64,000 nucleotides of DNA from positions 111,090-175,089 of the forward strand of contig NZ_JFCA01000004.1 in NCBI RefSeq assembly GCF_000612585.1, written 5' to 3'. This stretch comes from Pseudomonas sp. CHM02. Lineage in GTDB: Bacteria; Pseudomonadota; Gammaproteobacteria; Pseudomonadales; Pseudomonadaceae. Shown here one piece after another: positions 27,729 to 36,631 of this stretch. The notes under the pieces were generated by a model. That model worked only from the letters and a program-made list of their open reading frames with translations. It was not told the DNA's origin and searched no databases. The first letter of the stretch is position 1. Each line of letters opens with the position of its first letter. Both the position numbers and the translations under genes were made by a program.

Positions 27729-28997
27729 CTACGCCCAGCGTCGGAACAGCACGCTGGCATTCACGCCGCCAAAACCGAAGCCGTTGGACAGGGCGTATTC
27801 AATCGGCATCGAACGGGCCTGGCCGCGCAGCATGTCCAGACCGTCGGCAAGGGCGTCGGGGTTATCCAGGTTGAGCGTGACCGGGGCCACCTGGTCGCGC
27901 AGGGCAAGTACGGTGAAGATCGCTTCGATCCCGCCGGCTGCCCCGAGCAAATGGCCGGTGGCGGATTTGGTCGAGCTGATCGCCGGGCTGCCGCTGGCAC
28001 CAAAGACCGTCTTGATGGCGGCCAGTTCACCCTTGTCACCCACCGGTGTCGAGGTGGCGTGGGCGTTCAGGTACTGTACTTCAGCGGCCTGGATACCGGC
28101 CTGGCGCAATGCCTGTGTCATCGCCCGGCGTGCGCCGTCACCGTCTTCCGGGCCGGCCGTCATGTGATAGGCATCGGCACTGGTGCCGTAGCCGACCAGC
28201 TCGGCGATCGGCTGTGCGCCGCGAGCCAGGGCGTGTTCCAGTTCCTCGATCACCAGGATGCCCGCGCCTTCGCCCATGACAAAGCCATCGCGCGCCTGAT
28301 CGAAAGGGCGGGAGGCCAGTTCGGGCGTGTCATTGAAGTCACTGGACAACGCCCGCGCCGCCGCAAAGCCCGCCAGGCTGACCCGATGGATCGCCGCTTC
28401 GGCGCCACCACACACCGCCACATCGACCTCGCCGGCACGAATCATCCGTGCCGCATCGCCAATCGCCTGCACGCCGGCCGCACACGCGGTCACCGGTGCA
28501 CCCAACGGGCCTTTCAACCCGTAGTTGATCGACACATGCCCGGCGGCCATATTGCTTAGAAAGGACGGAATGGTGAACGGCGACAAACGCCGTGGCCCCT
28601 TACTATCGGTGGTGCGTACCGCGTCGGCAATCGCCGGAAAACCACCCACGCCCGAGGCGATGATGGTTGCGGTGCGTTCCTGCTCGTGCGCGGTCTTCGG
28701 TGCCCAGCCGGCCTGTTTCAAGGCTTCATCCGCTGCCGCCAGGGCGAACAGGATAAAGCGGTCCATTTTGCGCTGTTCCTTGGCCGCCAGCAGCCGATCG
28801 GGATCAAACCCCGCCTCGGGGTCCTGCAGCGTGCTCTGCACCTGGCCGCCGATGCTCACGGCCAGGTCGCCGATCAAGTCTTCCGGCAGGCGACGAATGC
28901 CCGACTGCCCGGCCAACAGCCGTCGCCAGGTTGTCTCCACGTCAGCGCCCAGCGGCGTCAGCGCGCCCATGCCTGTTACAACGATGCGTTTACTCAT
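27729..28997 (-). CDS. Beta-ketoacyl-ACP synthase II (FabF-like)
   Basis: A 422-residue condensing enzyme. The ATG at 28997 lies 10 bases after GGAG; an in-frame TTG two codons upstream is less likely. The Cys-His-His triad is intact: C172 in VTACAAGVQAIGDA, His in LNAHATSTPVGDK, and the KSATGHLLGAAGGIEA Lys/His motif. The N-terminus KRIVVTGMGALTPLGADVE is typical. It is not in a fab cluster, so it is probably a second KAS, perhaps for a special acyl chain. Divergent from an HxlR gene. Confidence 0.92.
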   Translation of the reverse strand: MSKRIVVTGMGALTPLGADVETTWRRLLAGQSGIRRLPEDLIGDLAVSIGGQVQSTLQDPEAGFDPDRLLAAKEQRKMDRFILFALAAADEALKQAGWAPKTAHEQERTATIIASGVGGFPAIADAVRTTDSKGPRRLSPFTIPSFLSNMAAGHVSINYGLKGPLGAPVTACAAGVQAIGDAARMIRAGEVDVAVCGGAEAAIHRVSLAGFAAARALSSDFNDTPELASRPFDQARDGFVMGEGAGILVIEELEHALARGAQPIAELVGYGTSADAYHMTAGPEDGDGARRAMTQALRQAGIQAAEVQYLNAHATSTPVGDKGELAAIKTVFGASGSPAISSTKSATGHLLGAAGGIEAIFTVLALRDQVAPVTLNLDNPDALADGLDMLRGQARSMPIEYALSNGFGFGGVNASVLFRRWA

Positions 28998-29105
28998 GAT
29001 CAATCGACTCCGGTTGCGTTGAGGGAACAGACCCTGTGGACGTCACTATCATCATGAAAGTAACATGGCGACACGCAAATATGCACCGTTCAAAGGAAGC
29101 CACCC

Positions 29106-29588
29106 ATGCAACGCAAGTCCCTCACCAGCGACGAATGCCCCATCGCCCGCAGTCTCGACCGAGTAGGGGAGTGGTGGAGCATCCTGATCATGCGCGATGC
29201 GCTGCAGGGCCTGCGCCGGTTCGATGAGTTTTCGCGCAGCCTGGGCATCGCGCCGAATATGCTGACCCGTCGCCTCACCGCGTTGGTGGAAGCGGGCATG
29301 CTGGAGCGCAGGGTCTACAGCGAGCGGCCGCCGCGCTACGAATACGTGCCGACAGCCAGGGGCGAGGATTTCCGCATGGTGCTGATGTCGCTGGTGGCAT
29401 TCGGCAATCGGCATTACGCCGAGGAGGGCGCCAGTGTGCAGGTGGTGGAGCGCGAGACAGGTCAACCGCTGCAGCCGATGTTGGTGAGCGGTGAAGGGCG
29501 CGTGGTGCCGTTGGAGCACTGCATGTTGCAGGCCGGCCCGGCCGCCAGCGCAGGGATGCGGCAACGGCTGGGCTCGATCCCGCAGTGA
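29106..29588 (+). CDS. HxlR-family transcriptional regulator
   Basis: A 160-residue winged-helix regulator. The signature is visible: CPIARSLDRVGEWWSILIMR, LRRFDEFSRSLGIAPNMLTR and RLTALVEAGMLERRVY, followed by the wing RPPRYEYVPTARG. The N-terminal Cys (about residue 11) is the residue used for redox or electrophile sensing in several HxlR proteins. Divergent from the FabF-like gene. It ends one base before the OprD gene stop on the other strand. Confidence 0.92.
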   Translation: MQRKSLTSDECPIARSLDRVGEWWSILIMRDALQGLRRFDEFSRSLGIAPNMLTRRLTALVEAGMLERRVYSERPPRYEYVPTARGEDFRMVLMSLVAFGNRHYAEEGASVQVVERETGQPLQPMLVSGEGRVVPLEHCMLQAGPAASAGMRQRLGSIPQ

Positions 29589-30911
29589 TTACAGCAGGGT
29601 GAATGGGTAGTCGACGATCAGTCGCAGTTCGTTCAGGTCCCCGTCGCGCTGGTCGGCGTTCGACGCCACGATCGCATCGCGCACGCGCAACGACAGGTTT
29701 TTCGCCGGGCCGCTCTGGATCACGTATTTGGCCTCCAGGTCGGTCTCGTGGTGCGCGCCATCGGCACCGTAGTCGCCTACGTAGGCGCTGTGGTCCGGTG
29801 TATGGGTGCCATTGATGTCCGAGCCGTTGATGTAGCGCGCCATGAAACTCAGCCCCGGCACGCCATAACTGGCCACGTTGAGGTCATAGCGGATGCCCCA
29901 GGACTGTTCACCCGGGCCGTTGAAGTCGCCCCATTGCACCGAGTTGGCCAGGTACACCGAATCACCGCCTTCGCCCGCGCCGTTGTTGCCGGTGCCGATG
30001 TAGTCAAACGGCGTGTCGCCATGCACTTTCTGGAACGACAGCGTCAGCGTGTGCGCCTGCAGGAACGAGTAGGCGGCTGCCAGCGAGTAGGTGGTGTTGT
30101 TGATCGCCCCGGCCTTGGCGCTGCCGGTGTCGAAGGTGCGGTACAGGTTGCCGTCCAGCGCCAGGGACTGGTCATTGCCCAACGGGATCACGTAGTTGAG
30201 GTTGGTGTAGTACTGGCGCCAGATATCTTCCAACTCACCGGCATACAGCGTTGCGCTCAAGGATGGGGTGAAGGTGTATTTGCCACCGACGAAACTCGCA
30301 CTGTTGGCGGCGACGTTGGCGTAAGTCGCGTAGATATCGTGGTCGTGGTTGCTGGTCATGCCGCTGTTGGTGCTGGTGAAATGCCCGGCTTCCAGGTCCA
30401 GGCCGGCGATTTCGCTGCTGGTCAGGTCGAAACCGGTGGCGGTCTGCGGTAACAGGCGCGTGCCGCCAGTGGCAAACACCGGCGCGGTGGGCTGCATGTC
30501 ACCGAATTTCAGTTGGGTCTTGGAGACCTTTATCTTCACCGCCGCACCGACGGAGCCGTAGGCATCTTCGGGGTCGCCATGCCGGTCGGTCGGCAGGTTG
30601 CCGGTGCCGGCGTCCGCGTGGGTAGCGTCGAGTTTCAGCCCGCCGTAGGCGTAGGCGTCGACGCCGAAACCGATGGTGCCCTGGGTGAAGCCCGAGGCGT
30701 AGTTGAGCATCGCTCCCTGGGTCCAGTCGATGTTATCGGCCCGACCGCCTTCGCGATTGCGGTTCATGTAGTAGTTGCGCAACAACCCGGTGACGCTGCT
30801 GCCTTCGATAAAACCCTTGGAATCCGCCTGGTCGCTGACGGACTCGGCAAACGCCATCTGGCTGAGACCGGCACACACCGCCAGTGCTAACAGGCTCGAC
30901 TGTTTAATCAT
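29589..30911 (-). CDS. OprD-family outer-membrane porin
   Basis: A 440-residue outer-membrane channel. The start at 30911 is chosen because it gives a signal peptide (IKQSSLLALAVCAGLSQMAFA, cleavage before ESVS). The mature protein starts FIEGSSVTGLLRNYYMNR, a hallmark of OprD/Occ porins, and has alternating beta strands to the C-terminal ELRLIVDYPFTLL. The family imports basic amino acids, aromatic acids and other small carboxylates. No importer gene is adjacent, so the substrate is open. Confidence 0.93.
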   Translation of the reverse strand: MIKQSSLLALAVCAGLSQMAFAESVSDQADSKGFIEGSSVTGLLRNYYMNRNREGGRADNIDWTQGAMLNYASGFTQGTIGFGVDAYAYGGLKLDATHADAGTGNLPTDRHGDPEDAYGSVGAAVKIKVSKTQLKFGDMQPTAPVFATGGTRLLPQTATGFDLTSSEIAGLDLEAGHFTSTNSGMTSNHDHDIYATYANVAANSASFVGGKYTFTPSLSATLYAGELEDIWRQYYTNLNYVIPLGNDQSLALDGNLYRTFDTGSAKAGAINNTTYSLAAAYSFLQAHTLTLSFQKVHGDTPFDYIGTGNNGAGEGGDSVYLANSVQWGDFNGPGEQSWGIRYDLNVASYGVPGLSFMARYINGSDINGTHTPDHSAYVGDYGADGAHHETDLEAKYVIQSGPAKNLSLRVRDAIVASNADQRDGDLNELRLIVDYPFTLL

Positions 30912-31084
30912 GTTGTTACTTCCCCGGAATGATGAACGCGCGCACAGAAACATCGCACTTATTGGATGGCGCATAACGTTGTATGGGCAGATGTTTGCAG
31001 GTGAGCTGTTACGGTTTTTATTGTGTTCGGCGTGGATGCCGAAGTTGATTCTAAGCACAGTCGGCGTGGCCTGCAGCCCGCCAC

Positions 31085-31217
31085 CGGATGAAACTCGATT
31101 AATTAAACTTCACTATGTTTAATCGACTGCGGGTGTAGCGTTGGAGCTGTCTTAGCCGCTCTGCTTCGACAAAATCCTTTGGTTGCCGCCGCAGATTCTG
31201 CGGCGGATTTTTTTTGC
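31085..31217 (+). ncRNA. Candidate small RNA with intrinsic terminator
   Basis: The 389-base gap between the OprD start and the LysR start has no protein gene on the plus strand before it, yet contains a textbook terminator at 31186-31214. Something must be transcribed rightward into that terminator. An AT-rich promoter-like stretch (AATTAAACTTCACTATGTTTAA) around 31099-31120 would give a transcript of roughly 80-110 bases. The 5' end is a guess. Confidence 0.35.
31186..31214 (+). terminator. Intrinsic terminator, orphan
   Basis: CCGCCGCAG and CTGCGGCGG form a 9-base GC-rich stem with loop ATT, followed by an A and eight T. It points rightward and lies between the divergent OprD and LysR genes, so it does not terminate either annotated gene. 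Confidence 0.8.
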
Positions 31218-31300
31218 GTGGGCGGTATTTTCAGTGTGCGACTTAGTTGAACTCACTTATGCTGCGCAACACCGTTTGCATCCACCCTTCGAGACGCTGC

Positions 31301-32206
31301 ATGAGCCTGAAATCCACCCATCTGCCTGCATTGATCGCGTTCGAGTGTGTGGCCCGCCATATGAGTTTCGCGCGGGCGGCAGCCGAGATGGAGGTCACGC
31401 CGACAGCCATGTCCAAGACCATCAAGCAGCTCGAAGCGCAGTTGGGTGTGCGTCTGTTCAACCGCACCACGCGCAGCGTCGCGTTGACCGAATGCGGCAG
31501 CCAATTGCTCGACACCCTGGCGCCGGCGCTGGAGCAGATCCGCTTGTCGGTGCAGCAAGTGCATGACACCGCCAGCCAACCCTCCGGCGCGTTGAAGATC
31601 AACAGCTCCCACGTGGCCTTTGCCTCGCTGATCGAACCCAATGTGGCGGCGTTCCTTGCGCAGTACCCGCAGACCAGTCTGGATATTGCGCTCGACAACG
31701 GCTTGAACGACATCATCGGCGAGGGTTTCGATGCCGGCATCCGTCTGGGCCAGGCGTTGCAGCGCGACATGATCGCCGTGCCGCTGGGCGCGTCGCAGCC
31801 GATGGTGGTGGTGGCCGCGCCCGCTTACCTGGCGCAGCTGAACACGCCCGAGGACCTGCTGGCCCACGAGTGCATTCACCAGCGCCTGAGCAGCCGCGGG
31901 CCATACATGGATTGGACGTTTCGCATTGGCAAGGCCAATGTCGAGATCGACGTGAAGGGCCGCCTGGTCCTGGACGAGATGCGCACCACCTTGTCGGCGG
32001 CGCGCCTGGGCTGCGGCCTGGCGCTGGTGTTCCGCCCGTTTGCCCAGGCGGATATCGACAGCGGGGCATTGCTGCCACTGCTGGAAAAGTACGCGGCACC
32101 GGCCGAGACCTTCCACCTGTATTACGCCAACCGAGCGCAAATGCCCGGAAAGCTCCGGGCATTTATCGACTTCTTCCAGGCGCGTAACCGTCAGGCCACC
32201 GAGTAG
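31301..32206 (+). CDS. LysR-family transcriptional regulator (GcvA-like)
   Basis: A 301-residue regulator starting at ATG 31301 (SLKSTHLPALIAFECVARH), giving standard length. The HTH includes MSFARAAAEMEVTPTAMSKTI and KQLEAQLGVRLFNRTTRSV. The effector domain has EGFDAGIRLGQALQRDMIAV, shared with GcvA/DsdC-like regulators. It is convergent with the SDR gene at 32191 (16-base overlap) and divergent from OprD across the candidate small-RNA region. Confidence 0.91.
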   Translation: MSLKSTHLPALIAFECVARHMSFARAAAEMEVTPTAMSKTIKQLEAQLGVRLFNRTTRSVALTECGSQLLDTLAPALEQIRLSVQQVHDTASQPSGALKINSSHVAFASLIEPNVAAFLAQYPQTSLDIALDNGLNDIIGEGFDAGIRLGQALQRDMIAVPLGASQPMVVVAAPAYLAQLNTPEDLLAHECIHQRLSSRGPYMDWTFRIGKANVEIDVKGRLVLDEMRTTLSAARLGCGLALVFRPFAQADIDSGALLPLLEKYAAPAETFHLYYANRAQMPGKLRAFIDFFQARNRQATE

Positions 32207-32964
32207 CCGCCATCTGCCAGCAAGGCATGGCCGGACACGTAGCTGGCATCTTCAGAACCCAGGAACGCCACGACTGTCGCCATTTCTTCGGCCGTGCCGA
32301 AACGGCTGGCCGGGGTGCTGGCGGCAAAGGCGTGCTGGGCTTCCACCGATGGCCAGATTCCACGATGGTGGAATGGCGTTTCGATCAGGCCCGGGCACAG
32401 CGCATTGACCCTGACACCTTGCTTGAACCACTCGATGGAGGCGGTCTTGGTCATGCCGACGACGGCGTGTTTGGTGCCGATATACAGCGCCGCATTCTCG
32501 AAACCGATCACGCCGCCCATGGACGCGTTATTGATGATGCTGCCAAAGCCCTGTTCCAGCATGACCTTGGCTTCGTATTTCATGCAGTTGAAGACGCCGC
32601 GCACGTTGGGTTCGAACACCAGGTCGAAGCGCGCATTGTCCTGCTCGAGCAGCGGCGCGAACACGCCTTCGGTGCCAGCATTGTTGAAGGCAATGTCGAG
32701 TTTGCCGTAGGTGTCCACTGCAAATTGCACCATGGCAATGATGTCGGCTTCGCGGGTCACGTCAACCAAGATGGCGGCGGCGATCCCTCCCTGGGCGGTG
32801 ATCTCGGCGACCACCTCGTCAAGTTCGCTCTGACGGCGGGCAGCCGCGACGATCTTCGCCCCGCGTTGCGCCAGGACAATGGCGGCCGCGCGGCCGATAC
32901 CTGAACTGGCGCCGGTGATCAGCGCGACTTTGCCTTCGAGTTGGCGGGCTGTGGATAGGGTCAT
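32191..32964 (-). CDS. SDR-family oxidoreductase
   Basis: A 257-residue classical short-chain dehydrogenase. The start at 32964 lies 6 bases after GGAG. The cofactor motif is GASSGIGRAAAI, the structural NNAG motif is present, Ser lies in INNASMGG, and the catalytic YxxxK is in ALYIGTKHA. The Arg pair AARRQ after strand 2 suggests NADPH preference. The C-terminus SGHALLADGGYSVA is typical. Divergent from the AraC gene at 33162, its probable regulator; substrate unknown. Confidence 0.92.
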   Translation of the reverse strand: MTLSTARQLEGKVALITGASSGIGRAAAIVLAQRGAKIVAAARRQSELDEVVAEITAQGGIAAAILVDVTREADIIAMVQFAVDTYGKLDIAFNNAGTEGVFAPLLEQDNARFDLVFEPNVRGVFNCMKYEAKVMLEQGFGSIINNASMGGVIGFENAALYIGTKHAVVGMTKTASIEWFKQGVRVNALCPGLIETPFHHRGIWPSVEAQHAFAASTPASRFGTAEEMATVVAFLGSEDASYVSGHALLADGGYSVA

Positions 32965-33161
32965 GGGACGCTCCGTTTGTGTGCTGCGCAAGGCGGTGTG
33001 CTTGCGCCATGGAGCACAGGTTACGGCGAGTGATTGGCTTCGATAATCTGCATAACGCTCACTGAGTCATGCACTTGTGGTTCGTAATCGCGTCCGTCAG
33101 GTTTATCCCGTATTCACTGGTTGGTGTATGTTGAGCGCCTGACGCCCAGAGACACAGTCCC

Positions 33162-34058
33162 ATGAACGAAACCCTGCTTGACGCCGTTCGCCGCTACGTC
33201 GAGGCGAACGCCAACCCTGCGGGCGTGGCCCAGACGCCGATTCCGGGGTTGACGACCATCCGCTCGACCCGCCCGAGCGGGCTGATGCATGCGATGCCCA
33301 ATCCGCTGGTTTGCCTGATCCTGCAAGGCACCAAGGACGTCACCCTCGGTACCGAGACCTTTACCTTTGAGGCAGGCGATTCGCTGTTGATCACGGCGGA
33401 TGTGCCTACCGTGAGCCAGATCACCCGGGCCAGTGCCGAAGAACCCTATCTGTCGATCGTGCTGGACCTCGACGCTGCTGTTATCGCCGAGCTGTCGTTG
33501 CAGATGAAACCGCAGCCGCAAGCCACCGGCGCGGCAGTGAAGGCGGCCGAGCGGATTGATCAGCAGGTGGCCGACTCCGCGTTGCGACTGATGCGCCTGC
33601 TGGACTTCCCGGCCTCCGCCCCGGTACTGCATGGGCAGTTGGTGCGTGAGCTGCACTATTGGTTGCTGGAGGGACGGCACGGCGCAGCCATTCGCAGACT
33701 CGGCTGGGCCGAAGGCCAGGCCCATCGGGTGGCGCGGGCAGTGGCGGTGTTGCGGGCCGATTATAAAAAGCCGCTGCCGGTCGATGAGCTGGCGGCGACG
33801 GCGGGTATGAGCCTGTCGTCGTTCCACCGGCATTTCCGTGCGTTCACGTCGTTGTCGCCTTTGCAGTTCCAGAAGAACCTGCGCCTGATCGAGGCGCGCC
33901 GGCTGATGATGTCGGAAGGCACTTCGGCCAGCAGCGCAGCGTTCAACGTGGGGTATGAAAGCGTGTCGCAGTTCAACCGCGAGTACGCGCGCATGTTCGG
34001 GCTGCCGCCGATCAAGGACGTCGACGCGGTCAAAGGCCGGGCCCTGGACTCGGCATGA
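33162..34058 (+). CDS. AraC-family transcriptional regulator (AraC_N type)
   Basis: A 298-residue regulator. The N-terminal domain (about residues 20-170, with MPNPLVCLILQGTKDVTLG and PYLSIVLDLDAAVIAEL) is of the AraC_N type common beside short-chain dehydrogenases and aldo-keto reductases. The C-terminal HTH pair is PVDELAATAGMSLSSFHRHF and SAAFNVGYESVSQFNREYAR. SDR genes lie on both sides (32191 divergent, 34155 downstream), both plausible targets. Confidence 0.93.
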   Translation: MNETLLDAVRRYVEANANPAGVAQTPIPGLTTIRSTRPSGLMHAMPNPLVCLILQGTKDVTLGTETFTFEAGDSLLITADVPTVSQITRASAEEPYLSIVLDLDAAVIAELSLQMKPQPQATGAAVKAAERIDQQVADSALRLMRLLDFPASAPVLHGQLVRELHYWLLEGRHGAAIRRLGWAEGQAHRVARAVAVLRADYKKPLPVDELAATAGMSLSSFHRHFRAFTSLSPLQFQKNLRLIEARRLMMSEGTSASSAAFNVGYESVSQFNREYARMFGLPPIKDVDAVKGRALDSA

Positions 34059-34154
34059 CGTTGGGATAATTAGGCAAACAACCCGCAGGTTTCGGTAACG
34101 CCGCACGATCGCAGGCTTCCTATCATGGCGCCACACCTCACCTGGAGCAGCACC

Positions 34155-34910
34155 ATGACCAAGCTTGCTATCGTCACCGGCGCCAGCCGTGGCCTCGGCC
34201 GAAACACCGCCCTGAGCATCGCCCGCAAGGGCAGTGATGTGATCATCACCTACCAACGCCGTGCCGAAGATGCCCTGGCGGTCGTGGCCGACATCCAGGC
34301 CCTGGGACGCAAAGCCGTGGCCCTGCCACTGGACACCGGCAACATCGCCAGCTTCGCCGGGTTTGCCGAGCAACTGCGTGGCGTATTGCGTGATACCTGG
34401 CAGCGCGACAGCGTTGACCACCTGGTGAACAACGCCGGCCACGGCGACTATGCACTGATCGAACAGACCACCGAGGCGCAGTTCGACGGGCTGGTGAATG
34501 TGCATTTCAAGGGCGTCCTGTTCCTCACCCAAGCCCTGCTGCCGCTGATTGCCGACGGTGGACGCATCGTCAATCTGTCTTCGGGGCTGACCCGTGTGTC
34601 GTTCCCTGGTTATGGGGCGTACGCCGCTGTGAAGGCCGCGGTCGAAGTGCTGTCTGTCTATATGGCCAAGGAATTCGGCAGCCGTGGCATCGCGGTCAAC
34701 ACCGTGGCGCCCGGTGCCATCGAGACTGACTTTGGCGGCGGCGCCGTGCGCGACAACCCCGAGGTGAACAAACTCTTCGCCGACATGACCGCCCTGGGCC
34801 GCGCAGGTGTGCCGGACGATATCGGCCCGATGATTGCGGGTTTGCTGTCCGAGGACAATCGCTGGGTGAATGCGCAGCGCATCGAAGTGTCGGGCGGCCA
34901 AGGCATTTGA
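34155..34910 (+). CDS. SDR-family oxidoreductase
   Basis: A 251-residue short-chain dehydrogenase. The start at 34155 follows CTGGAG and gives the immediate strand KLAIVTGASRGLGRNTAL. NNAGHGDY, the Ser in VNLSSGLTRVS and catalytic Tyr/Lys in YGAYAAVKAA are present. The basic residues YQRRAE after strand 2 suggest NADPH. It lies 96 bases after the AraC gene on the same strand. Confidence 0.92.
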   Translation: MTKLAIVTGASRGLGRNTALSIARKGSDVIITYQRRAEDALAVVADIQALGRKAVALPLDTGNIASFAGFAEQLRGVLRDTWQRDSVDHLVNNAGHGDYALIEQTTEAQFDGLVNVHFKGVLFLTQALLPLIADGGRIVNLSSGLTRVSFPGYGAYAAVKAAVEVLSVYMAKEFGSRGIAVNTVAPGAIETDFGGGAVRDNPEVNKLFADMTALGRAGVPDDIGPMIAGLLSEDNRWVNAQRIEVSGGQGI

Positions 34911-34918
34911 ACGCATAA

Positions 34919-35077
34919 GCCCGCACGTTTGATTATTGGACAGGGAACGTCCACGACTTCGTGGGCAAGAGGGTGCCGACGTTGCAGGCACGGGGGATTT
35001 TCCGCCGCGAGTATGAAGGGCTGACCTTGCGCGAGAACTTGGGGTTGCCGCGGCCGGCGAATCGTTTTTTCACCTGA
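34919..35077 (+). pseudogene. C-terminal remnant of a flavin-dependent (NtaA/DszA-type) monooxygenase
   Basis: A frame between stops 34916 and 35075 reads VHDFVGKRVPTLQARGIFRR, then EYEGLTLRENLGLPRPANRF and a stop. This is the typical last 45 residues of FMN-dependent NtaA/SnaA/DszA monooxygenases, but no start codon or catalytic body is present. The upstream SDR ends 8 bases before it, so the rest of the gene has been deleted. Confidence 0.7.
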
Positions 35078-35080
35078 GCG

Positions 35081-35105
35081 GAAAAGGAGGGGTGTTGCAC
35101 CCCTC
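35081..35105 (-). terminator. Terminator after oxaloacetate decarboxylase gene
   Basis: GAGGGGTG (35087-35094) and CACCCCTC (35098-35105) form an 8-base stem with loop TTG. Read on the minus strand it is followed by CTTTTC. It lies 15 bases past the stop of the gene at 35121. Confidence 0.6.
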
Positions 35106-35120
35106 GTTCCGGGTCGAACG

Positions 35121-35990
35121 TTACTCTTTGACGTTCATGAACTTTTCAGCCCACGCCACATAGTTTTCCGGCAAGGTGTACGTGTGCGTCAGCTCGGTGG
35201 CACTGAGGTTGTCCGTGCTGTGGGTCAACTGCCGCTGGGCGCGCAGGCTGTCGTAGGTCGCCTTGATCGCGGCGAAGTAAGCGCCGTGACCGGCAACCAC
35301 CACGCGTACACCGAGGCTGGCCAGACGCTTGGCGTCATTCAGCTTAGGGTTGCCATACGTCACCAGCATCAGCGGCACTGTCAGGTTCTCTGCGATCTGT
35401 TCCAGATGCTCGAAGTCAGCCACACCCACCATGCAAATCCCGTCGGCACCGGCTTTCTGATAAGCCTGGGTGCGTTCGATCACCGCTTCGGTCGGCAGTA
35501 CGCCGGCATTGGTGCGGGCAATGATCGACAGCTCCGGATCAACACGCGCCTCCAGCGCAGCGCGGACTTTGCCGATGCCTTCGTCGATGGAAATCAGGTC
35601 AGTGGACTTGCGCCCGAATTGCGCGGGCAGCAACGTGTCTTCAATGGTCAACGCGGCCACACCGGCACGCTCCAGCTCTTCGACAGTGCGCATCACGTTC
35701 AGGGCGTTACCGTAGCCGTGATCGGCGTCGGCAATGAACGGCAACTGGGCCACACGGCCAATACGGGTCGCTTGCTCAACGAACTCACTCAGCGTGATCA
35801 ACGCGAAATCGGGTGCCGCCAGTACCTGCAACGAGGCAACGGAGCCACCGAGGATGCCGACTTCAAAACCCAGGTCAGCAGCGATACGCGCCGACATCGG
35901 GTCAAAGACGGATGCGGTTTCAACGCAGGTTGGGGTGGCAAGCAATTCACGGAATTTGCGGCGCAGGGCTGAGTGAGAAATCTTTGGCAT
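35121..35990 (-). CDS. Oxaloacetate decarboxylase (isocitrate lyase/PEP mutase family)
   Basis: A 289-residue TIM-barrel enzyme closely resembling P. aeruginosa PA4872, shown to decarboxylate oxaloacetate to pyruvate with a divalent metal. Recognisable parts are [20 protein letters not shown], the metal-binding [15 protein letters not shown], the [10 protein letters not shown] gating region and [20 protein letters not shown]. It is cytosolic and monocistronic with its own terminator. Confidence 0.9.
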   Translation of the reverse strand: MPKISHSALRRKFRELLATPTCVETASVFDPMSARIAADLGFEVGILGGSVASLQVLAAPDFALITLSEFVEQATRIGRVAQLPFIADADHGYGNALNVMRTVEELERAGVAALTIEDTLLPAQFGRKSTDLISIDEGIGKVRAALEARVDPELSIIARTNAGVLPTEAVIERTQAYQKAGADGICMVGVADFEHLEQIAENLTVPLMLVTYGNPKLNDAKRLASLGVRVVVAGHGAYFAAIKATYDSLRAQRQLTHSTDNLSATELTHTYTLPENYVAWAEKFMNVKE

Positions 35991-36631
35991 GGGCTTTCCT
36001 GGTTCTGGTCATCGTCTTGTGACGATCAATGTCTATTCGTGGTGATGCGAGATTAACATGCAGGAGAAGGGGAGATGATGACGTTTCAGCATTAGACGGT
36101 GCTGGGGTATGGAGTGTGGGTTTACGGTTTGGGGATGGACAGGGTTGATCTGGTTACTGAGCCATATGCTTGATTTTACAAGTAGGTGATGTCATCTGTT
36201 CATAAGCGGTCAAGCATCATGCTATGCGGTGTGTTCAGGCACCAATGCTGTGGGGATGTTTATTGACTAATGTTCATGGGAGCAGGCTAACCAAGAGACT
36301 GATATCAACGTGGAATTTGGTGGTTATAGCCATTTTTAGGGGGAGTAGTTTAAAAAAACCGAGATTCAAAAAAATCAGATCTCTAACTGTGAGATGAATT
36401 ACTGTCTGTTTTGATTCTGGACTGGCAGTCAGCACTGGTCTTGGCTTGCCAGTCATCCGCATTCGCTCTTCTGATTTTTTTCAACATCCGTAGAGTCCTT
36501 CAATGTCTCGGCCCAGCTCCATCTCGACAGGCGAGCAAAGCTGTGGCGCAGAAAACCGATAGGCTATTTGGTTTTCTGCAGCAGCGACATTAGCCTGTTG
36601 ACTTGGGCAGTAACCGGCAGTTAGCGCGCAT
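35991..36631. other. Gene-poor, AT-rich spacer (641 bases)
   Basis: No convincing coding region, RNA gene or repeat was found on either strand. It contains homopolymer runs and TTTAAAA-type stretches, unlike the GC-rich spacers to the left. It may mark the left edge of an acquired segment. Confidence 0.5.

Noticed and set aside
33114..34991. 625-codon minus-strand frame across the AraC and SDR genes
   Set aside because: It spans two clear genes on the other strand and has a composition typical of antisense reading.
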